Under the pieces are notes generated by a model that saw only the letters and a list, made by a program, of their open reading frames with translations, had not been told where the DNA came from and ran no database searches. DNA of 64,000 nucleotides, from contig DPJA01000039.1 of assembly GCA_003543235.1 (NCBI GenBank), forward strand, positions 62,001-126,000, written 5' to 3'. The position numbers and the translations under genes are program-made. This document shows positions 34,847 through 44,005 of this stretch, one piece after another; position 1 is the first letter of the stretch; every line of letters begins with the position of its first letter. This DNA is from Lachnospiraceae bacterium (GTDB lineage: Bacteria; Bacillota; Clostridia; Lachnospirales; Anaerotignaceae).

Positions 34847-35718
34847 TGCAACCCACCCTTTCCGCTGTGAAATCCAAGAAGTGTGCCAAGAACTTCTTTC
34901 ATTTCATTTCTTGTCACAATTTTATCCACAAATCCATGCTCCAATTGAAACTCTGCCTTTTGAAATCCCTCTGGAAGTTTTTCATTTATTGTGCCTTCAA
35001 TAACTCGCTGACCTGCAAAACCAATAGTCGCCTTTGGTTCAGCAATTATAATATCCCCCAGACTTGCGAAACTTGCACTTACACCGCCTGTGGTTGGGTC
35101 TGTCATAACTGTGATATACAGCAATCCTGCTTCGCTATGTTTTTTCAGTGCCGCACTGGTTTTTGCCATTTGCATAAGTGAAATAATTCCCTCCTGCATT
35201 CTAGCTCCGCCCGATGCGGTAAATATAACAATTGGCAGCTTCATACTTGTAGCGTGTTCAATGGAACGTGTTATCTTTTCACCCACTACCGAGCCCATAG
35301 ACCCCATCATAAAGTTACTGTCCATAACTGAAACAACTGCGTCATGTCCATTGATTTTGCATCTTCCACTTATTACGCCTTCTTTAAGTCCACTTTTTTC
35401 TCGGGCTTTTTCAATAATTTTGTCATACTCTGGGTAACCCATAGGGTCTTTTGAAACCATGCCCTTATCGTATTCCATAAAACTGCCCTCGTCACATATA
35501 ACTGCAATTCTCTCCCATGCAGACATACGAAAATTACCACCGCATTTTGGACATACCTTAAACTCATTCATTTCTTCTTTATAAATAAGCTTTTTGCAGT
35601 GGTCGCATTTTACCCACATACCATCTGGTATACTTGGGTTTTCAATCTCCTCTGGAATAGGTTCTTCCTTTTTGGGACGGTCCAGCATTATATAATTTTT
35701 CTTCTTAAATAGCCTCAT
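34843..35718 (-). CDS. accD: Acetyl-CoA carboxylase carboxyltransferase subunit beta
   Basis: 291 residues. An N-terminal zinc ribbon (C38, C41, C56, C59) is followed by the carboxyltransferase core with MDSNFMMGSMGSVVGEK, FTASGGARMQEG and DPTTGGVSASFA. It forms a heterotetramer with AccA in the cytoplasm. AGGTGAG precedes the ATG. Gap to accC is 14 bases. Confidence 0.97.
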   Translation of the reverse strand: MRLFKKKNYIMLDRPKKEEPIPEEIENPSIPDGMWVKCDHCKKLIYKEEMNEFKVCPKCGGNFRMSAWERIAVICDEGSFMEYDKGMVSKDPMGYPEYDKIIEKAREKSGLKEGVISGRCKINGHDAVVSVMDSNFMMGSMGSVVGEKITRSIEHATSMKLPIVIFTASGGARMQEGIISLMQMAKTSAALKKHSEAGLLYITVMTDPTTGGVSASFASLGDIIIAEPKATIGFAGQRVIEGTINEKLPEGFQKAEFQLEHGFVDKIVTRNEMKEVLGTLLGFHSGKGGLQ

Positions 35719-35732
35719 TCAACACTCACCTG

Positions 35733-37079
35733 CTATTTTATTATTTCGTTACCAATAAAGCTTGTATCAAAAATACCTGCCAAATATTTTTCGTTGGTCA
35801 ATATTTTTTCTTGAAACTCAATATTCGTATCAACGCCTTCTATAACAAATTCATAAAGACATCTACGCATTTTTTCAATTGCCTCGGCACGTGTATTACC
35901 ATAGGTAATAACCTTTGCAATCATAGAATCATAATATGGTAATATATTATACCCTGCATAAACTGCACTGTCAATTCTAACACCAAGACCGCCTCCAGGT
36001 ACCAAAAGGTACTCAATTTTTCCTGGGCTTGGAGCAAAGTTTTTGTCAGGATTTTCTGCATTTATTCTGCATTCAATGGCATGACCTTTTATAATAACAT
36101 CGCTCTGCTTAATGGTCATTTCCTGACCTTCGGCTATTCTAATTTGTTCCTTAACTATATCAATACCTGTTACCATTTCCGTTACAGGATGTTCAACCTG
36201 TATACGTGTGTTCATTTCCATGAAATAAAAATTACCATTTTTTTCATACAGAAACTCAATTGTTCCAGCACTTTTATATCCAACAGACTTTGCCGCCTTA
36301 ACTGCCGCATCACCCATAGCTTTACGTACATCTTCGTTGAGTGCTGGCGATGGAGCTTCCTCCAAAACCTTTTGGTTTCTCCTTTGAAGTGAGCAATCAC
36401 GCTCTCCCAAATGAATTACATTACCAAACTCGTCACCCAAAATCTGAATTTCTATATGACGTGCATTTTCAACTAGCTTTTCCATGTACATGGTGTCATC
36501 ACCAAATGCGGCTTTTGTTTCACTTTTAGCACTTTCGTATGCAGCCTCAAGGTCTTCCTCTTTGCGTACAACACGTATGCCCTTGCCACCGCCACCTGCT
36601 GAAGCCTTTACCATAACAGGATAGCCCAGTTTTTTTGCCATTTCTTTTGCCTTTGCGGCATCTTCCACTACGCCGTCACTGCCAGGTATTACAGGAACAC
36701 CAGCCTTAATCATAAGCTCTCGAGCATTGGATTTATTGCCCATCATATCAATTGTTTTAGCATCAGGTCCAATAAATTTTATATTACACTCGGTACACAT
36801 TGCAGCAAAAATTCTGTTTTCGGCAAGAAACCCAAACCCTGGATGTATGGCCTGTGCCTTTGTGGCAACTGCTGCACTTATAATGTTCTGCATATTTAGG
36901 TAGCTGTCGTTACTTTTGGCTGGACCTATGCACACAGCCTCATCCGCCAATTGGGTGTGCAGTGCATCTCTATCTGGTTCAGAAAAAACCGCTACGGTTT
37001 GTATACCCATTTCTCTGCACGCACGTATAATACGCACTGCAATTTCTCCTCTATTGGCAATCAATATTTTAGAAAACAC
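35733..37079 (-). CDS. accC: Acetyl-CoA carboxylase, biotin carboxylase subunit
   Basis: 448 residues. ATP-grasp enzyme that carboxylates the biotin of AccB. The N-terminal domain starts MFSKILIANRGEIAVRIIRAC; the glycine-rich ATP loop KASAGGGGKGIRVV, the MEMNTRIQVEHPVTE catalytic block and the EXXVE-like C-terminal ECRINAE are present. The start is GTG, eight bases after GAGG. Full length. Confidence 0.97.
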   Translation of the reverse strand: MFSKILIANRGEIAVRIIRACREMGIQTVAVFSEPDRDALHTQLADEAVCIGPAKSNDSYLNMQNIISAAVATKAQAIHPGFGFLAENRIFAAMCTECNIKFIGPDAKTIDMMGNKSNARELMIKAGVPVIPGSDGVVEDAAKAKEMAKKLGYPVMVKASAGGGGKGIRVVRKEEDLEAAYESAKSETKAAFGDDTMYMEKLVENARHIEIQILGDEFGNVIHLGERDCSLQRRNQKVLEEAPSPALNEDVRKAMGDAAVKAAKSVGYKSAGTIEFLYEKNGNFYFMEMNTRIQVEHPVTEMVTGIDIVKEQIRIAEGQEMTIKQSDVIIKGHAIECRINAENPDKNFAPSPGKIEYLLVPGGGLGVRIDSAVYAGYNILPYYDSMIAKVITYGNTRAEAIEKMRRCLYEFVIEGVDTNIEFQEKILTNEKYLAGIFDTSFIGNEIIK

Positions 37080-37095
37080 CTAAACCACCTCAAAT

Positions 37096-37518
37096 TTATC
37101 CTATCATAAATGTTATTTCCGCTTCACAGGCTTTTTTCCCATCAACATATGCAACCGCCTTGCCAATGCCTGCAATGGATTTTAACTTAATAATCTCCAC
37201 CTCAATGCGTATCGTATCACCAGGCACAACCTTACGGCGAAATTTTGCTTTGTCTATTCCACCAAAAAATGCAAGCTTGCCCTTATATTCGTCCATACTA
37301 AGCACAGCATACGCCCCTGCCTGTGCCATAGCTTCAACTATAAGCACCCCTGGCATTACAGGTTCGCCTGGGAAGTGGCCTACAAAAAACGGCTCATTCA
37401 TAGTTACATTTTTAATTGCAACAACTCGTTCACCAGGTACTACCTCTTCTATTCTATCAATAAGAAGAAAGGGAGGTCTATGTGGAAGCACACTCATTAT
37501 ATCCTTAATATCCTTCAT
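37096..37518 (-). CDS. fabZ: 3-hydroxyacyl-ACP dehydratase FabZ
   Basis: 140 residues, hot-dog fold. The start region LPHRPPFLLIDRI, catalytic histidine in the VGHFPGEPVMPGVLIVEAMAQ block and glutamate in the same block are intact. It dehydrates 3-hydroxyacyl-ACP in each elongation round. Ten codons upstream of the chosen start are open, but AAAAGGAG is seven bases from the ATG at 37518 and only one from the previous ATG. Confidence 0.96.
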   Translation of the reverse strand: MKDIKDIMSVLPHRPPFLLIDRIEEVVPGERVVAIKNVTMNEPFFVGHFPGEPVMPGVLIVEAMAQAGAYAVLSMDEYKGKLAFFGGIDKAKFRRKVVPGDTIRIEVEIIKLKSIAGIGKAVAYVDGKKACEAEITFMIG

Positions 37519-37573
37519 ATTCATTCTCCTTTTAAGGTGTAGCCCCAAAACTTAGTTTCAAAGGCTTTCCCCG

Positions 37574-38035
37574 TTACACTATGCGGAATAATGGCTGACC
37601 ATACTCCACTAACGCCTCAGGGGTTGCAAGTACCTGGGCAACCTCTCCATCAAACTCACTAACTACCTCGTTCATAATCTTCATAGCTTCAATTATGCAA
37701 AGCACATCGCCTTTTTTAACCTTTGAACCAACACTTACAAAGTTTGGTTTGCCAGGTGCAGAACTTGCGTAAAAAGTACCAACCAAAGGTGCTTTAACCA
37801 CATTTCCGCTAAGGGATTCTGCTTTAGGTTTTTCACTAATTTCTGTTTTTTGCACAACTACCTGTTTTTCCTGTGTGGAAAGGGTTTCTGCAACAACTAC
37901 CGGTGCATTTGTACTTGCTGTTTCTGCCGTATTTTTGCTCATTTTAATAAATGCACCATTATTAGAAAGCTCAAAGCTTCTTAAATTTGAAGAATCTATA
38001 ATTCCAATAAGTTCCTTAATATCATTAAATTCCAT
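37574..38035 (-). CDS. accB: Biotin carboxyl carrier protein of acetyl-CoA carboxylase
   Basis: 153 residues. N-terminal dimerisation part, a flexible linker rich in A, T, S, E, K (about 35-75) and the C-terminal biotinyl domain with EAMKIMNEV; K119 is the biotinylated lysine. GGGAGG precedes the ATG. Lies four bases after fabF. Confidence 0.97.
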   Translation of the reverse strand: MEFNDIKELIGIIDSSNLRSFELSNNGAFIKMSKNTAETASTNAPVVVAETLSTQEKQVVVQKTEISEKPKAESLSGNVVKAPLVGTFYASSAPGKPNFVSVGSKVKKGDVLCIIEAMKIMNEVVSEFDGEVAQVLATPEALVEYGQPLFRIV

Positions 38036-38039
38036 TGTC

Positions 38040-39275
38040 CTATGCCTCCCACTTTTTCAAGCATAAAACTGCATTATGCCCGCCAAATCCAAGCGAGTTA
38101 GATAAAGCAAAGTTCACTTTTGCCGCCCTTACGCCCTCTGTTACATAATCAAGGTCACATTCTTCGTCCTTATTTTCATAGCCAATTGTAGGCGGAATAA
38201 GGTCGTTTTGTAACGCACAAATACAAGCAATTGCTTCAATTGCACCTGCCGCACCAAGCAAATGCCCAGTCATAGACTTTGTAGATGACACAGGCACATT
38301 GTATGCCGTATCTCCAAATGCTTTTTTAATTGCCATGGTTTCACCAATATCGTTATGGTGTGTACCTGTACCATGGGCATTAATGTAGGAAACATCTTCA
38401 GCAGTAATTCCCGCTTCATTCATTGCCATAAGCATAGCCTTTGCTGCACCTTCGCCATCAGGTGATGGTGCCGTTACATGATATGCGTCGCAGGTTGCAC
38501 CATATCCCACAACCTCGCCATATATTTTTGCACCACGTGCCTGTGCGTGTTCCAGTTCTTCAAGCATAAGCATACCTGAACCATCTCCCATAACAAATCC
38601 GTCACGTTCCTTGTCAAAAGGTCTGCAAGCTTTTTTAGGGTCAGTTTCAGTAGAAAGTGCTGTAAGATTTGAGAACCCAGCAACTGCAATTTGGCATATA
38701 GAGGCCTCTGTACCGCCTGCAATGCACATATCCAAATAGCCATGCTTAATGTTTCTATAAGCCTCACCAATACAGTTTGTGCCAGTTGCACACGCTGTAA
38801 CAATTGATGAGCATATGCCTTTAGCACCAAATTTTAGGGCAATGTTACCAGCTGCCATATTACCTATTGTCATAGGAATGAATAACGGAGATACCTTAGA
38901 TGGACCTTTTTCGCCTAATTTCAAAATCTGTTCTTCCATGGTGCTAAGTCCACCAATGCCACTGCCAACAATAACACCAAATCGGTCATGGTCTATTTTT
39001 TCACTGTCAAGTCCACTCATATCATAAGCCTGACAAGCCGCAGCAACACCGTAAATAGAAAACATATCGTTTCTTTTAAGCTCTTTTTTAGGTACATATT
39101 TTTCAGCATCAAAATCTTTAATCTCTGCTGCAACCTTTGCCTTAAAGTTTTCCGCATCAAACTTTTTAATATAATCTATACCACATACGCCGTTTTTAAG
39201 TCCGTCCCAAAAACTGTCTACATCATTGCCAATAGGCGTAATAGCACCCATGCCTGTAATAACACATCTCTTCAC
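38040..39275 (-). CDS. fabF: 3-oxoacyl-ACP synthase II
   Basis: 411 residues, thiolase fold. Catalytic cysteine C162 in TACATGTN, histidines in NAHGTGTHHND and SMTGHLLGAAG. It performs the elongation condensation of acyl-ACP with malonyl-ACP. The start is GTG, nine bases after GGAGG, giving MKRCVITGMGAITPIG. It is the only elongation synthase in the operon. Confidence 0.97.
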   Translation of the reverse strand: MKRCVITGMGAITPIGNDVDSFWDGLKNGVCGIDYIKKFDAENFKAKVAAEIKDFDAEKYVPKKELKRNDMFSIYGVAAACQAYDMSGLDSEKIDHDRFGVIVGSGIGGLSTMEEQILKLGEKGPSKVSPLFIPMTIGNMAAGNIALKFGAKGICSSIVTACATGTNCIGEAYRNIKHGYLDMCIAGGTEASICQIAVAGFSNLTALSTETDPKKACRPFDKERDGFVMGDGSGMLMLEELEHAQARGAKIYGEVVGYGATCDAYHVTAPSPDGEGAAKAMLMAMNEAGITAEDVSYINAHGTGTHHNDIGETMAIKKAFGDTAYNVPVSSTKSMTGHLLGAAGAIEAIACICALQNDLIPPTIGYENKDEECDLDYVTEGVRAAKVNFALSNSLGFGGHNAVLCLKKWEA

Positions 39276-39289
39276 TAAAAAGCACCTCC

Positions 39290-40021
39290 TTAGTTCATAA
39301 CCATGCCGCCGTCTACATTAAGAACCTGACCTGTTATATATCTATTTTTTGCAAGGAATACTACAGCTTTTGCAACGTCCTCGCCTGTACCAAAAGCTTT
39401 AAGGGGAATATTGCACATCATCTGCTCTTTAACCTCATCGCTAAGCACTGCTGTCATATCTGTTGAAATAAAGCCGGGAGCAATGGCATTGCAGGTAATT
39501 CCTCTTGCCGCCAATTCCCGTGCTGTAGATTTAGTAAGGCCAATAAGCCCCGCCTTGCTTGCAGCATAGTTAGCCTGACCAGCATTTCCAATTATGCCTA
39601 CAACAGAACTTAAATTTATAATTGCACCACTTCTTTGTTTAAGCATAATACTTGATGCGTGGCGTATTGTATTAAATGCACCTTTTAGGTTTATTTTAAG
39701 TACCGAGTCAAAATCATCCTCGCTCATTCGCATAATAAGTCCGTCACGTGTTATGCCTGCATTGTTCACTAAAACGTCCAAACTGCCAAAATGTGCCTTT
39801 GCTTCTTTTATAAGTTTTTCAGCCTCTGCAAAATCACTTACATCTGCCTTAACTGCCAAGCACTGAACACCAAGGGCTTCTATTTCCTTTATAGTTTCAT
39901 CATCAACATTGCTTCTATAGTTAAGCACAATATTTGCACCATCTTTGGCAAATTCAAGGGCAATTGCTTTGCCAATGCCTTTTGCTGCACCTGTTACCAA
40001 TACTGTTTTGCCTTTTAACAT
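39290..40021 (-). CDS. fabG: 3-oxoacyl-ACP reductase
   Basis: 243 residues, short-chain dehydrogenase. NADPH-binding TGAAKGIGKAIA near the start, NNAG, and the catalytic S, Y, K in NLSSVVG and YAASKAG. It reduces 3-oxoacyl-ACP. Its ATG lies inside the end of fabD, overlapping by seven bases, so translation is coupled. Confidence 0.97.
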   Translation of the reverse strand: MLKGKTVLVTGAAKGIGKAIALEFAKDGANIVLNYRSNVDDETIKEIEALGVQCLAVKADVSDFAEAEKLIKEAKAHFGSLDVLVNNAGITRDGLIMRMSEDDFDSVLKINLKGAFNTIRHASSIMLKQRSGAIINLSSVVGIIGNAGQANYAASKAGLIGLTKSTARELAARGITCNAIAPGFISTDMTAVLSDEVKEQMMCNIPLKAFGTGEDVAKAVVFLAKNRYITGQVLNVDGGMVMN

Positions 40022-40953
40022 ATTTCTTCCTCCAATGCTGCCATTGTTTTTTCCAATGATTTCATATCTTCTACGTTCAATATTTTTACGCCTTTAACTG
40101 TACGTTTAACAAAACCCGACAACGCCTTGCCGGGACCAATTTCAATAAATGTATCTACTCCCTGTGCATAAAGATACTTTATTGTATCCTCCCATTTAAC
40201 AGGGCTCATAACCTGTTTAATAAGGGTATTTACAATATTCTTCTCCTCCACAGGTTCACCTGTTAAGTTTGTAATAACTGGTATATCCATTTTGTTTATT
40301 TTAATATTCTCAAGTTCAACAGAAAGTTTATCACTTGCTGGCTTTAAAAGAGCAGTATGGAATGGGCCGCTTACATTAAGCTTAACGCACATTTTTGCAC
40401 CCTGTTGTTTCAACAATTCTGCCGCCTTTGCTGCCGTTTCAGTTTCACCTGCAATAACAATCTGTCCTGGTGCGTTATAGTTTGCTGGGGCAACATACCC
40501 TCCCTGTGCCATAACCTCAGCACAAGCTTTTTCCACCACGTCACGCTCTAAGCCCATTATGGCATACATTGCACCCTCACCTGCGGGCACAGCCTCTGTC
40601 ATAAAACGGCCTCTTTTTCTTACAAGCTGTACAGCATCTTTAAATTCAAAAATACCGCTTGCCACACAAGCTGTATATTCCCCAAGGCTAAGCCCTGCCA
40701 CATAATCGGCTTTAACGCCTTTTTCTTCAAGTATTTTTAATGCCGCAATGCTCATTGTTAAAATTGCTGGCTGTGTATATTCTGTTTTATTAAGTTTCTC
40801 TTCGTCTGCAAAGCACACATCTGTTATGGAGAAGCCAAGTGCCTCATCCGCAATATCAAAAACCTCTTTTGCCGAGGTAAAGTTTTCATATAATTCTTTT
40901 CCCATACCAATATTTTGGGAACCCTGTCCGCTAAAAACAAAAGCTATCTTCAT
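40015..40953 (-). CDS. fabD: Malonyl-CoA:ACP acyltransferase
   Basis: 312 residues. Start MKIAFVFSGQGSQ, nucleophile serine in GLSLGEYTA, histidine in GPFHTALL. It loads malonyl groups onto ACP. The GTG two codons earlier is closer to AAGGA than the ATG at 40953; the ATG is preferred because it gives the family start. An 89-base gap with a hairpin separates it from fabK. Confidence 0.95.
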   Translation of the reverse strand: MKIAFVFSGQGSQNIGMGKELYENFTSAKEVFDIADEALGFSITDVCFADEEKLNKTEYTQPAILTMSIAALKILEEKGVKADYVAGLSLGEYTACVASGIFEFKDAVQLVRKRGRFMTEAVPAGEGAMYAIMGLERDVVEKACAEVMAQGGYVAPANYNAPGQIVIAGETETAAKAAELLKQQGAKMCVKLNVSGPFHTALLKPASDKLSVELENIKINKMDIPVITNLTGEPVEEKNIVNTLIKQVMSPVKWEDTIKYLYAQGVDTFIEIGPGKALSGFVKRTVKGVKILNVEDMKSLEKTMAALEEEIC

Positions 40954-40988
40954 AATCACTCATCCTTAAAAAAGATTAAGACCTTGCC

Positions 40989-41032
40989 ACTCTGCCTCCA
41001 GTCCTTTTTTAGGAACAGCTGAGAGGCAGAGT
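40989..41032 (-). other. Intra-operon hairpin between fabK and fabD
   Basis: Inverted repeat ACTCTGCCTC/GAGGCAGAGT (40989-40998 with 41023-41032), with an inner TCCT/AGGA pair. No T-run follows directly, so RNA processing, stability or partial termination is more likely than full termination. Confidence 0.5.
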
Positions 41033-41041
41033 ATAAAGCTA

Positions 41042-41977
41042 TTAAAGTCTTTGTGCGTTTTTCAAAATTTCTGTATATTCACTGTAAAGTTCGTCTAAAA
41101 TTTCTTTTGCTGTCTGTTCCTTTGTTACAAGCCCTGCAATTTGTCCGCTCATAACTGAACCATTGTCCATATCACCGTCAACTACTGCACGCCTTAAAGC
41201 ACCTCTGCCCAGCACATCAAATTCCTCTGGTGACGCATTTTTTTTGTCAAGTATCTCAAGTTCTCGTGCAAGGCGATTTCTTATAACACGCACAGGATGA
41301 CCTGTAGACTGTCCTGTTGTAGTTGTGTCAATGTCTTTAGCCTTAATAATTCTATCTTTATAATTTTGGTGAACAGTACATTCCTTAGCAACAAGAAACC
41401 TTGTGCCTAGCTGAACACCTGATGCACCAAGCATTTTTGCTGCCGCCATACCTCTGCCATCTGCAATACCACCTGCAGCAATAACAGGTATGTTAAGTGC
41501 ATCTACAACCTGTGGAACAAGTGCCATGGTAGTAATTTTACCCACATGACCGCCAGACTCGCAACCCTCTGCAATAACGGCATCTGCACCGTCTTTTTCC
41601 ATACGCTTTGCAATAGCAACAGAAGGTGCAACTGGCACAACAATAATGCCTGCCTCTTTAAATTCTTTTATATATTTGCCCGGACTTCCTGCCCCTGTTG
41701 TAACAACAGGTACCTTTTCCTCGCAAACCACCTGTGCAATTTCGTCTGCAAACTGACTTAAAAGCATAATATTTACCGCAAAAGGCTTGTCTGTAATTTT
41801 GCGTATTTTTTTAATCTCTTCACGACAGCCTTCTCCATTAAGATGTCCTGTTGCCAAAACGCCAAGTCCGCCTGCGTTAGAAACCGCTGCAACAAGGCTG
41901 GAATCGGAAATCCATGCCATAGCACCCTGTATAATAGGGTATTTTATGTTCAGTAATTTACATATGTCCGCATACAT
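41042..41977 (-). CDS. fabK: Enoyl-ACP reductase II (FMN-dependent)
   Basis: 311 residues. TIM-barrel flavoprotein of the FabK/2-nitropropane-dioxygenase family: YPIIQGAMAWISDSSLVAAVSNAGGLG, the glycine-rich FMN phosphate loop VIAAGGIADGRGMAAA and GTRFLVAKEC. Placed inside the fab operon, it is the enoyl reductase of the pathway, and no fabI or fabL is present. Several in-frame starts exist; AGGTGG lies at the best distance for the ATG at 41977. Confidence 0.93.
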   Translation of the reverse strand: MYADICKLLNIKYPIIQGAMAWISDSSLVAAVSNAGGLGVLATGHLNGEGCREEIKKIRKITDKPFAVNIMLLSQFADEIAQVVCEEKVPVVTTGAGSPGKYIKEFKEAGIIVVPVAPSVAIAKRMEKDGADAVIAEGCESGGHVGKITTMALVPQVVDALNIPVIAAGGIADGRGMAAAKMLGASGVQLGTRFLVAKECTVHQNYKDRIIKAKDIDTTTTGQSTGHPVRVIRNRLARELEILDKKNASPEEFDVLGRGALRRAVVDGDMDNGSVMSGQIAGLVTKEQTAKEILDELYSEYTEILKNAQRL

Positions 41978-41999
41978 ACTCATTTCCACCTAACTAATA

Positions 42000-42221
42000 T
42001 TATTTGCCTGCTTCTACAAGCTTAACAACGTCTGCAACTGTTTTAATAGCCTCTACGTTTTCAATCTTTATATCAAATTCGTCTTCAATATCATTAATAA
42101 TTTGGAAAAGGTCAAGTGAATCTGCTTCTAAATCATCCTTAACGTTTGTTTCCATTGTAATTGAATCTACATCCTTACCTGTCTGTTCTGCAATTATTTC
42201 CTTAATTTTTTCAAAATCCAT
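42000..42221 (-). CDS. acpP: Acyl carrier protein
   Basis: 73 residues, acidic, four-helix. The 4'-phosphopantetheine serine is S35 in ADSLDLFQI. AGGAGG precedes the ATG. Lies between fabK and fabH. Confidence 0.97.
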   Translation of the reverse strand: MDFEKIKEIIAEQTGKDVDSITMETNVKDDLEADSLDLFQIINDIEDEFDIKIENVEAIKTVADVVKLVEAGK

Positions 42222-42273
42222 TTTAAAAAACCTCCTGTTTAATATAATTTTTTTATATAAATTTAATTAATAC

Positions 42274-43248
42274 CTAAAATTCAATTAGCATTGACCCCCA
42301 GGTTAACCCTGCACCAAAACCACATATAACTATTTTATTACCCTCTTTTATCAGCCCTTTTTCCATCATTTCATTTAAGGCTATAGGTATGCTTGCTGAA
42401 GAAGTATTTCCATATTGAAACATATTCATATAGAATTTATCCATAGGTATTTTAAGCTTACGGCTAACTACTTCAACAATACGGCTATTTGCTTGGTGTG
42501 GAAGAATAAAGTCAACTTCCTCTTTTGGTATGCCAGCACTTTCCAATAAATCCATTACAGATTTTGGAGCTTTTCTTGTGGCAAAATCAAATATAACCCT
42601 GCCATCCATTTTTATAAAAAAGTCTTTGCCATCTTTTTTTGTGCCATTAAAAGCATTTACAACCTGTGAATAACCACCAGTAAGTGACATTCCCTTGCTT
42701 CCGTCACTGCCAATGTTTTCAGCAAGTATTCCGCCTTTTTCAGCTCTTTCAATATAAACTCCAGCGGCACCATCACCAAAAAGCACACAAGTTCCTCTGT
42801 CCTCAAAGTCCAAATATTTGCTTAAAACCTCTGAGCCAATAACTATGGCATTTTTATATACGCCTGTTTTAATAAATTTGTCTGCAACTGAAAGACCAAA
42901 AACAAAACCACTGCAAGCGGCATTAATATCAAACGCCACTGCATTTTCAGCACCAAGCTGTGCCTGCACAAGACACGCAACTGATGGAGTTGTATAATCG
43001 GCAGAAACTGTTGCCACAACAATCAGTTCAATTTCCTTAGGGTCCTTGTTTATTTTTTGAAGAATTCTTTTTGCCGCCTCTGAGGCTAAATCAGATGTAT
43101 TTTCATCTGATGAAAAATGTCTATTCCCTATTCCACTTCTGGAAACTATCCATTCATCATTTGTATCCACTATTTTAGATAAATCATCGTTTGTCACTGT
43201 TTTTTCTGGCACATATGCACCTGTAGAAATTATTTTTGAGAAATACAT
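42274..43248 (-). CDS. fabH: 3-oxoacyl-ACP synthase III
   Basis: 324 residues. Catalytic triad visible: C112 in AACSGFVFG, histidine in PHQANSRIVE, asparagine in YGNTSSASIP. It starts fatty-acid synthesis by condensing acetyl- or branched acyl-CoA with malonyl-ACP. AGGAG precedes the ATG. Lies 79 bases downstream of the marR/fabT-like gene, with no separate promoter recognised. Confidence 0.97.
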   Translation of the reverse strand: MYFSKIISTGAYVPEKTVTNDDLSKIVDTNDEWIVSRSGIGNRHFSSDENTSDLASEAAKRILQKINKDPKEIELIVVATVSADYTTPSVACLVQAQLGAENAVAFDINAACSGFVFGLSVADKFIKTGVYKNAIVIGSEVLSKYLDFEDRGTCVLFGDGAAGVYIERAEKGGILAENIGSDGSKGMSLTGGYSQVVNAFNGTKKDGKDFFIKMDGRVIFDFATRKAPKSVMDLLESAGIPKEEVDFILPHQANSRIVEVVSRKLKIPMDKFYMNMFQYGNTSSASIPIALNEMMEKGLIKEGNKIVICGFGAGLTWGSMLIEF

Positions 43249-43327
43249 TGTCTATTCTCCTATTTTCTTAATTGTATTAACACTAACCGGACTTAGGAAC
43301 TCTGTTGATTATTTATTCAGAATTTCT

Positions 43328-43780
43328 TTAATCTATAAGATTATATTTTTCCTTGAGAAAGATGCTAAGCTTACCCAGGGCTTTTGCAAGAGCCTTGTGT
43401 TCTTCCTCATTCAAGTCCTCAACGCAGTTGTTAACCATTATGCTATGAAACTGGGAATGTACTCTGTACAATAGTCTTCCTTTTTTAGTAAGCCCCACCT
43501 TCACCACACGCCTGTCGTTTTCACTTCTGTAACGCTCAACATATTCTTTTTTAACAAGATTATTAATTGCTACGGTAAGTGTACCAACAGTTATTTTAAG
43601 TTCCTTGGCAACCTCACTCATACTTTTAGGCTCATACATACCAATTGCTTCAATGGTATGCACCTCTGTAATGGAAACGTCATTAAAGCGGCCTTCTTTA
43701 AAGGCATTTTCTTCAATTATTAATATGTTATTGTATATTTCAACCAATAACTCGCTAATAATGTTTATTGTTTCCGTCAT
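43328..43780 (-). CDS. FabT-like MarR-family repressor of fatty-acid synthesis
   Basis: 150 residues. Winged-helix MarR domain (about 30-135; SMSEVAKELKITVGTLTVAINNLVKKEYVER, then the wing NDRRVVKVGLT). Its place at the head of the fab operon is that of FabT in streptococci, which represses the operon when bound to acyl-ACP. TTTGA-N3-TCAAA boxes on its own promoter and on the divergent promoter match the FabT operator type. The ligand is inferred. Confidence 0.85.
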   Translation of the reverse strand: MTETINIISELLVEIYNNILIIEENAFKEGRFNDVSITEVHTIEAIGMYEPKSMSEVAKELKITVGTLTVAINNLVKKEYVERYRSENDRRVVKVGLTKKGRLLYRVHSQFHSIMVNNCVEDLNEEEHKALAKALGKLSIFLKEKYNLID

Positions 43781-43815
43781 AGATAACCCTCCACATAGCT
43801 TGGAATATCAAATAT

Positions 43816-43856
43816 TTTGATACTCAAAGTATAATTTATTTGATACTCTTAGTCAA
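43816..43856 (-). promoter_or_regulatory. fabT-like/fab operon promoter with two FabT-type boxes
   Basis: Minus strand TTGACT (43851-43856), 17 bases, TATACT (43828-43833). A full box TTTGATACTCAAA (43816-43828) covers the predicted start, and a half box TTTGATACTCTTA (43839-43851) lies in the spacer. A third inverted pair ATCAAA/TTTGAT at 43807-43821 overlaps the first. Confidence 0.75.
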
Positions 43857-43929
43857 TTGTTATTTTGTATATAAAATATAACCCAGTGAAAAAATAATTA
43901 CACAATATAAACAATATATATCATTATTA

Positions 43930-43987
43930 TTGACAGCGAACTAAAGTTATAATATATTTACCCTAAATAAATAATTTGATAATCAAA
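43930..43987 (+). promoter_or_regulatory. Divergent flavoprotein-gene promoter with FabT-type box
   Basis: Perfect TTGACA (43930-43935), 17 bases, TATATT (43953-43958), start of transcription near 43965. A perfect box TTTGATAATCAAA (43975-43987) lies just after it and directly before the ribosome binding site. Confidence 0.75.
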
Positions 43988-44005
43988 GTTTAGGAGATGG
44001 AATAA

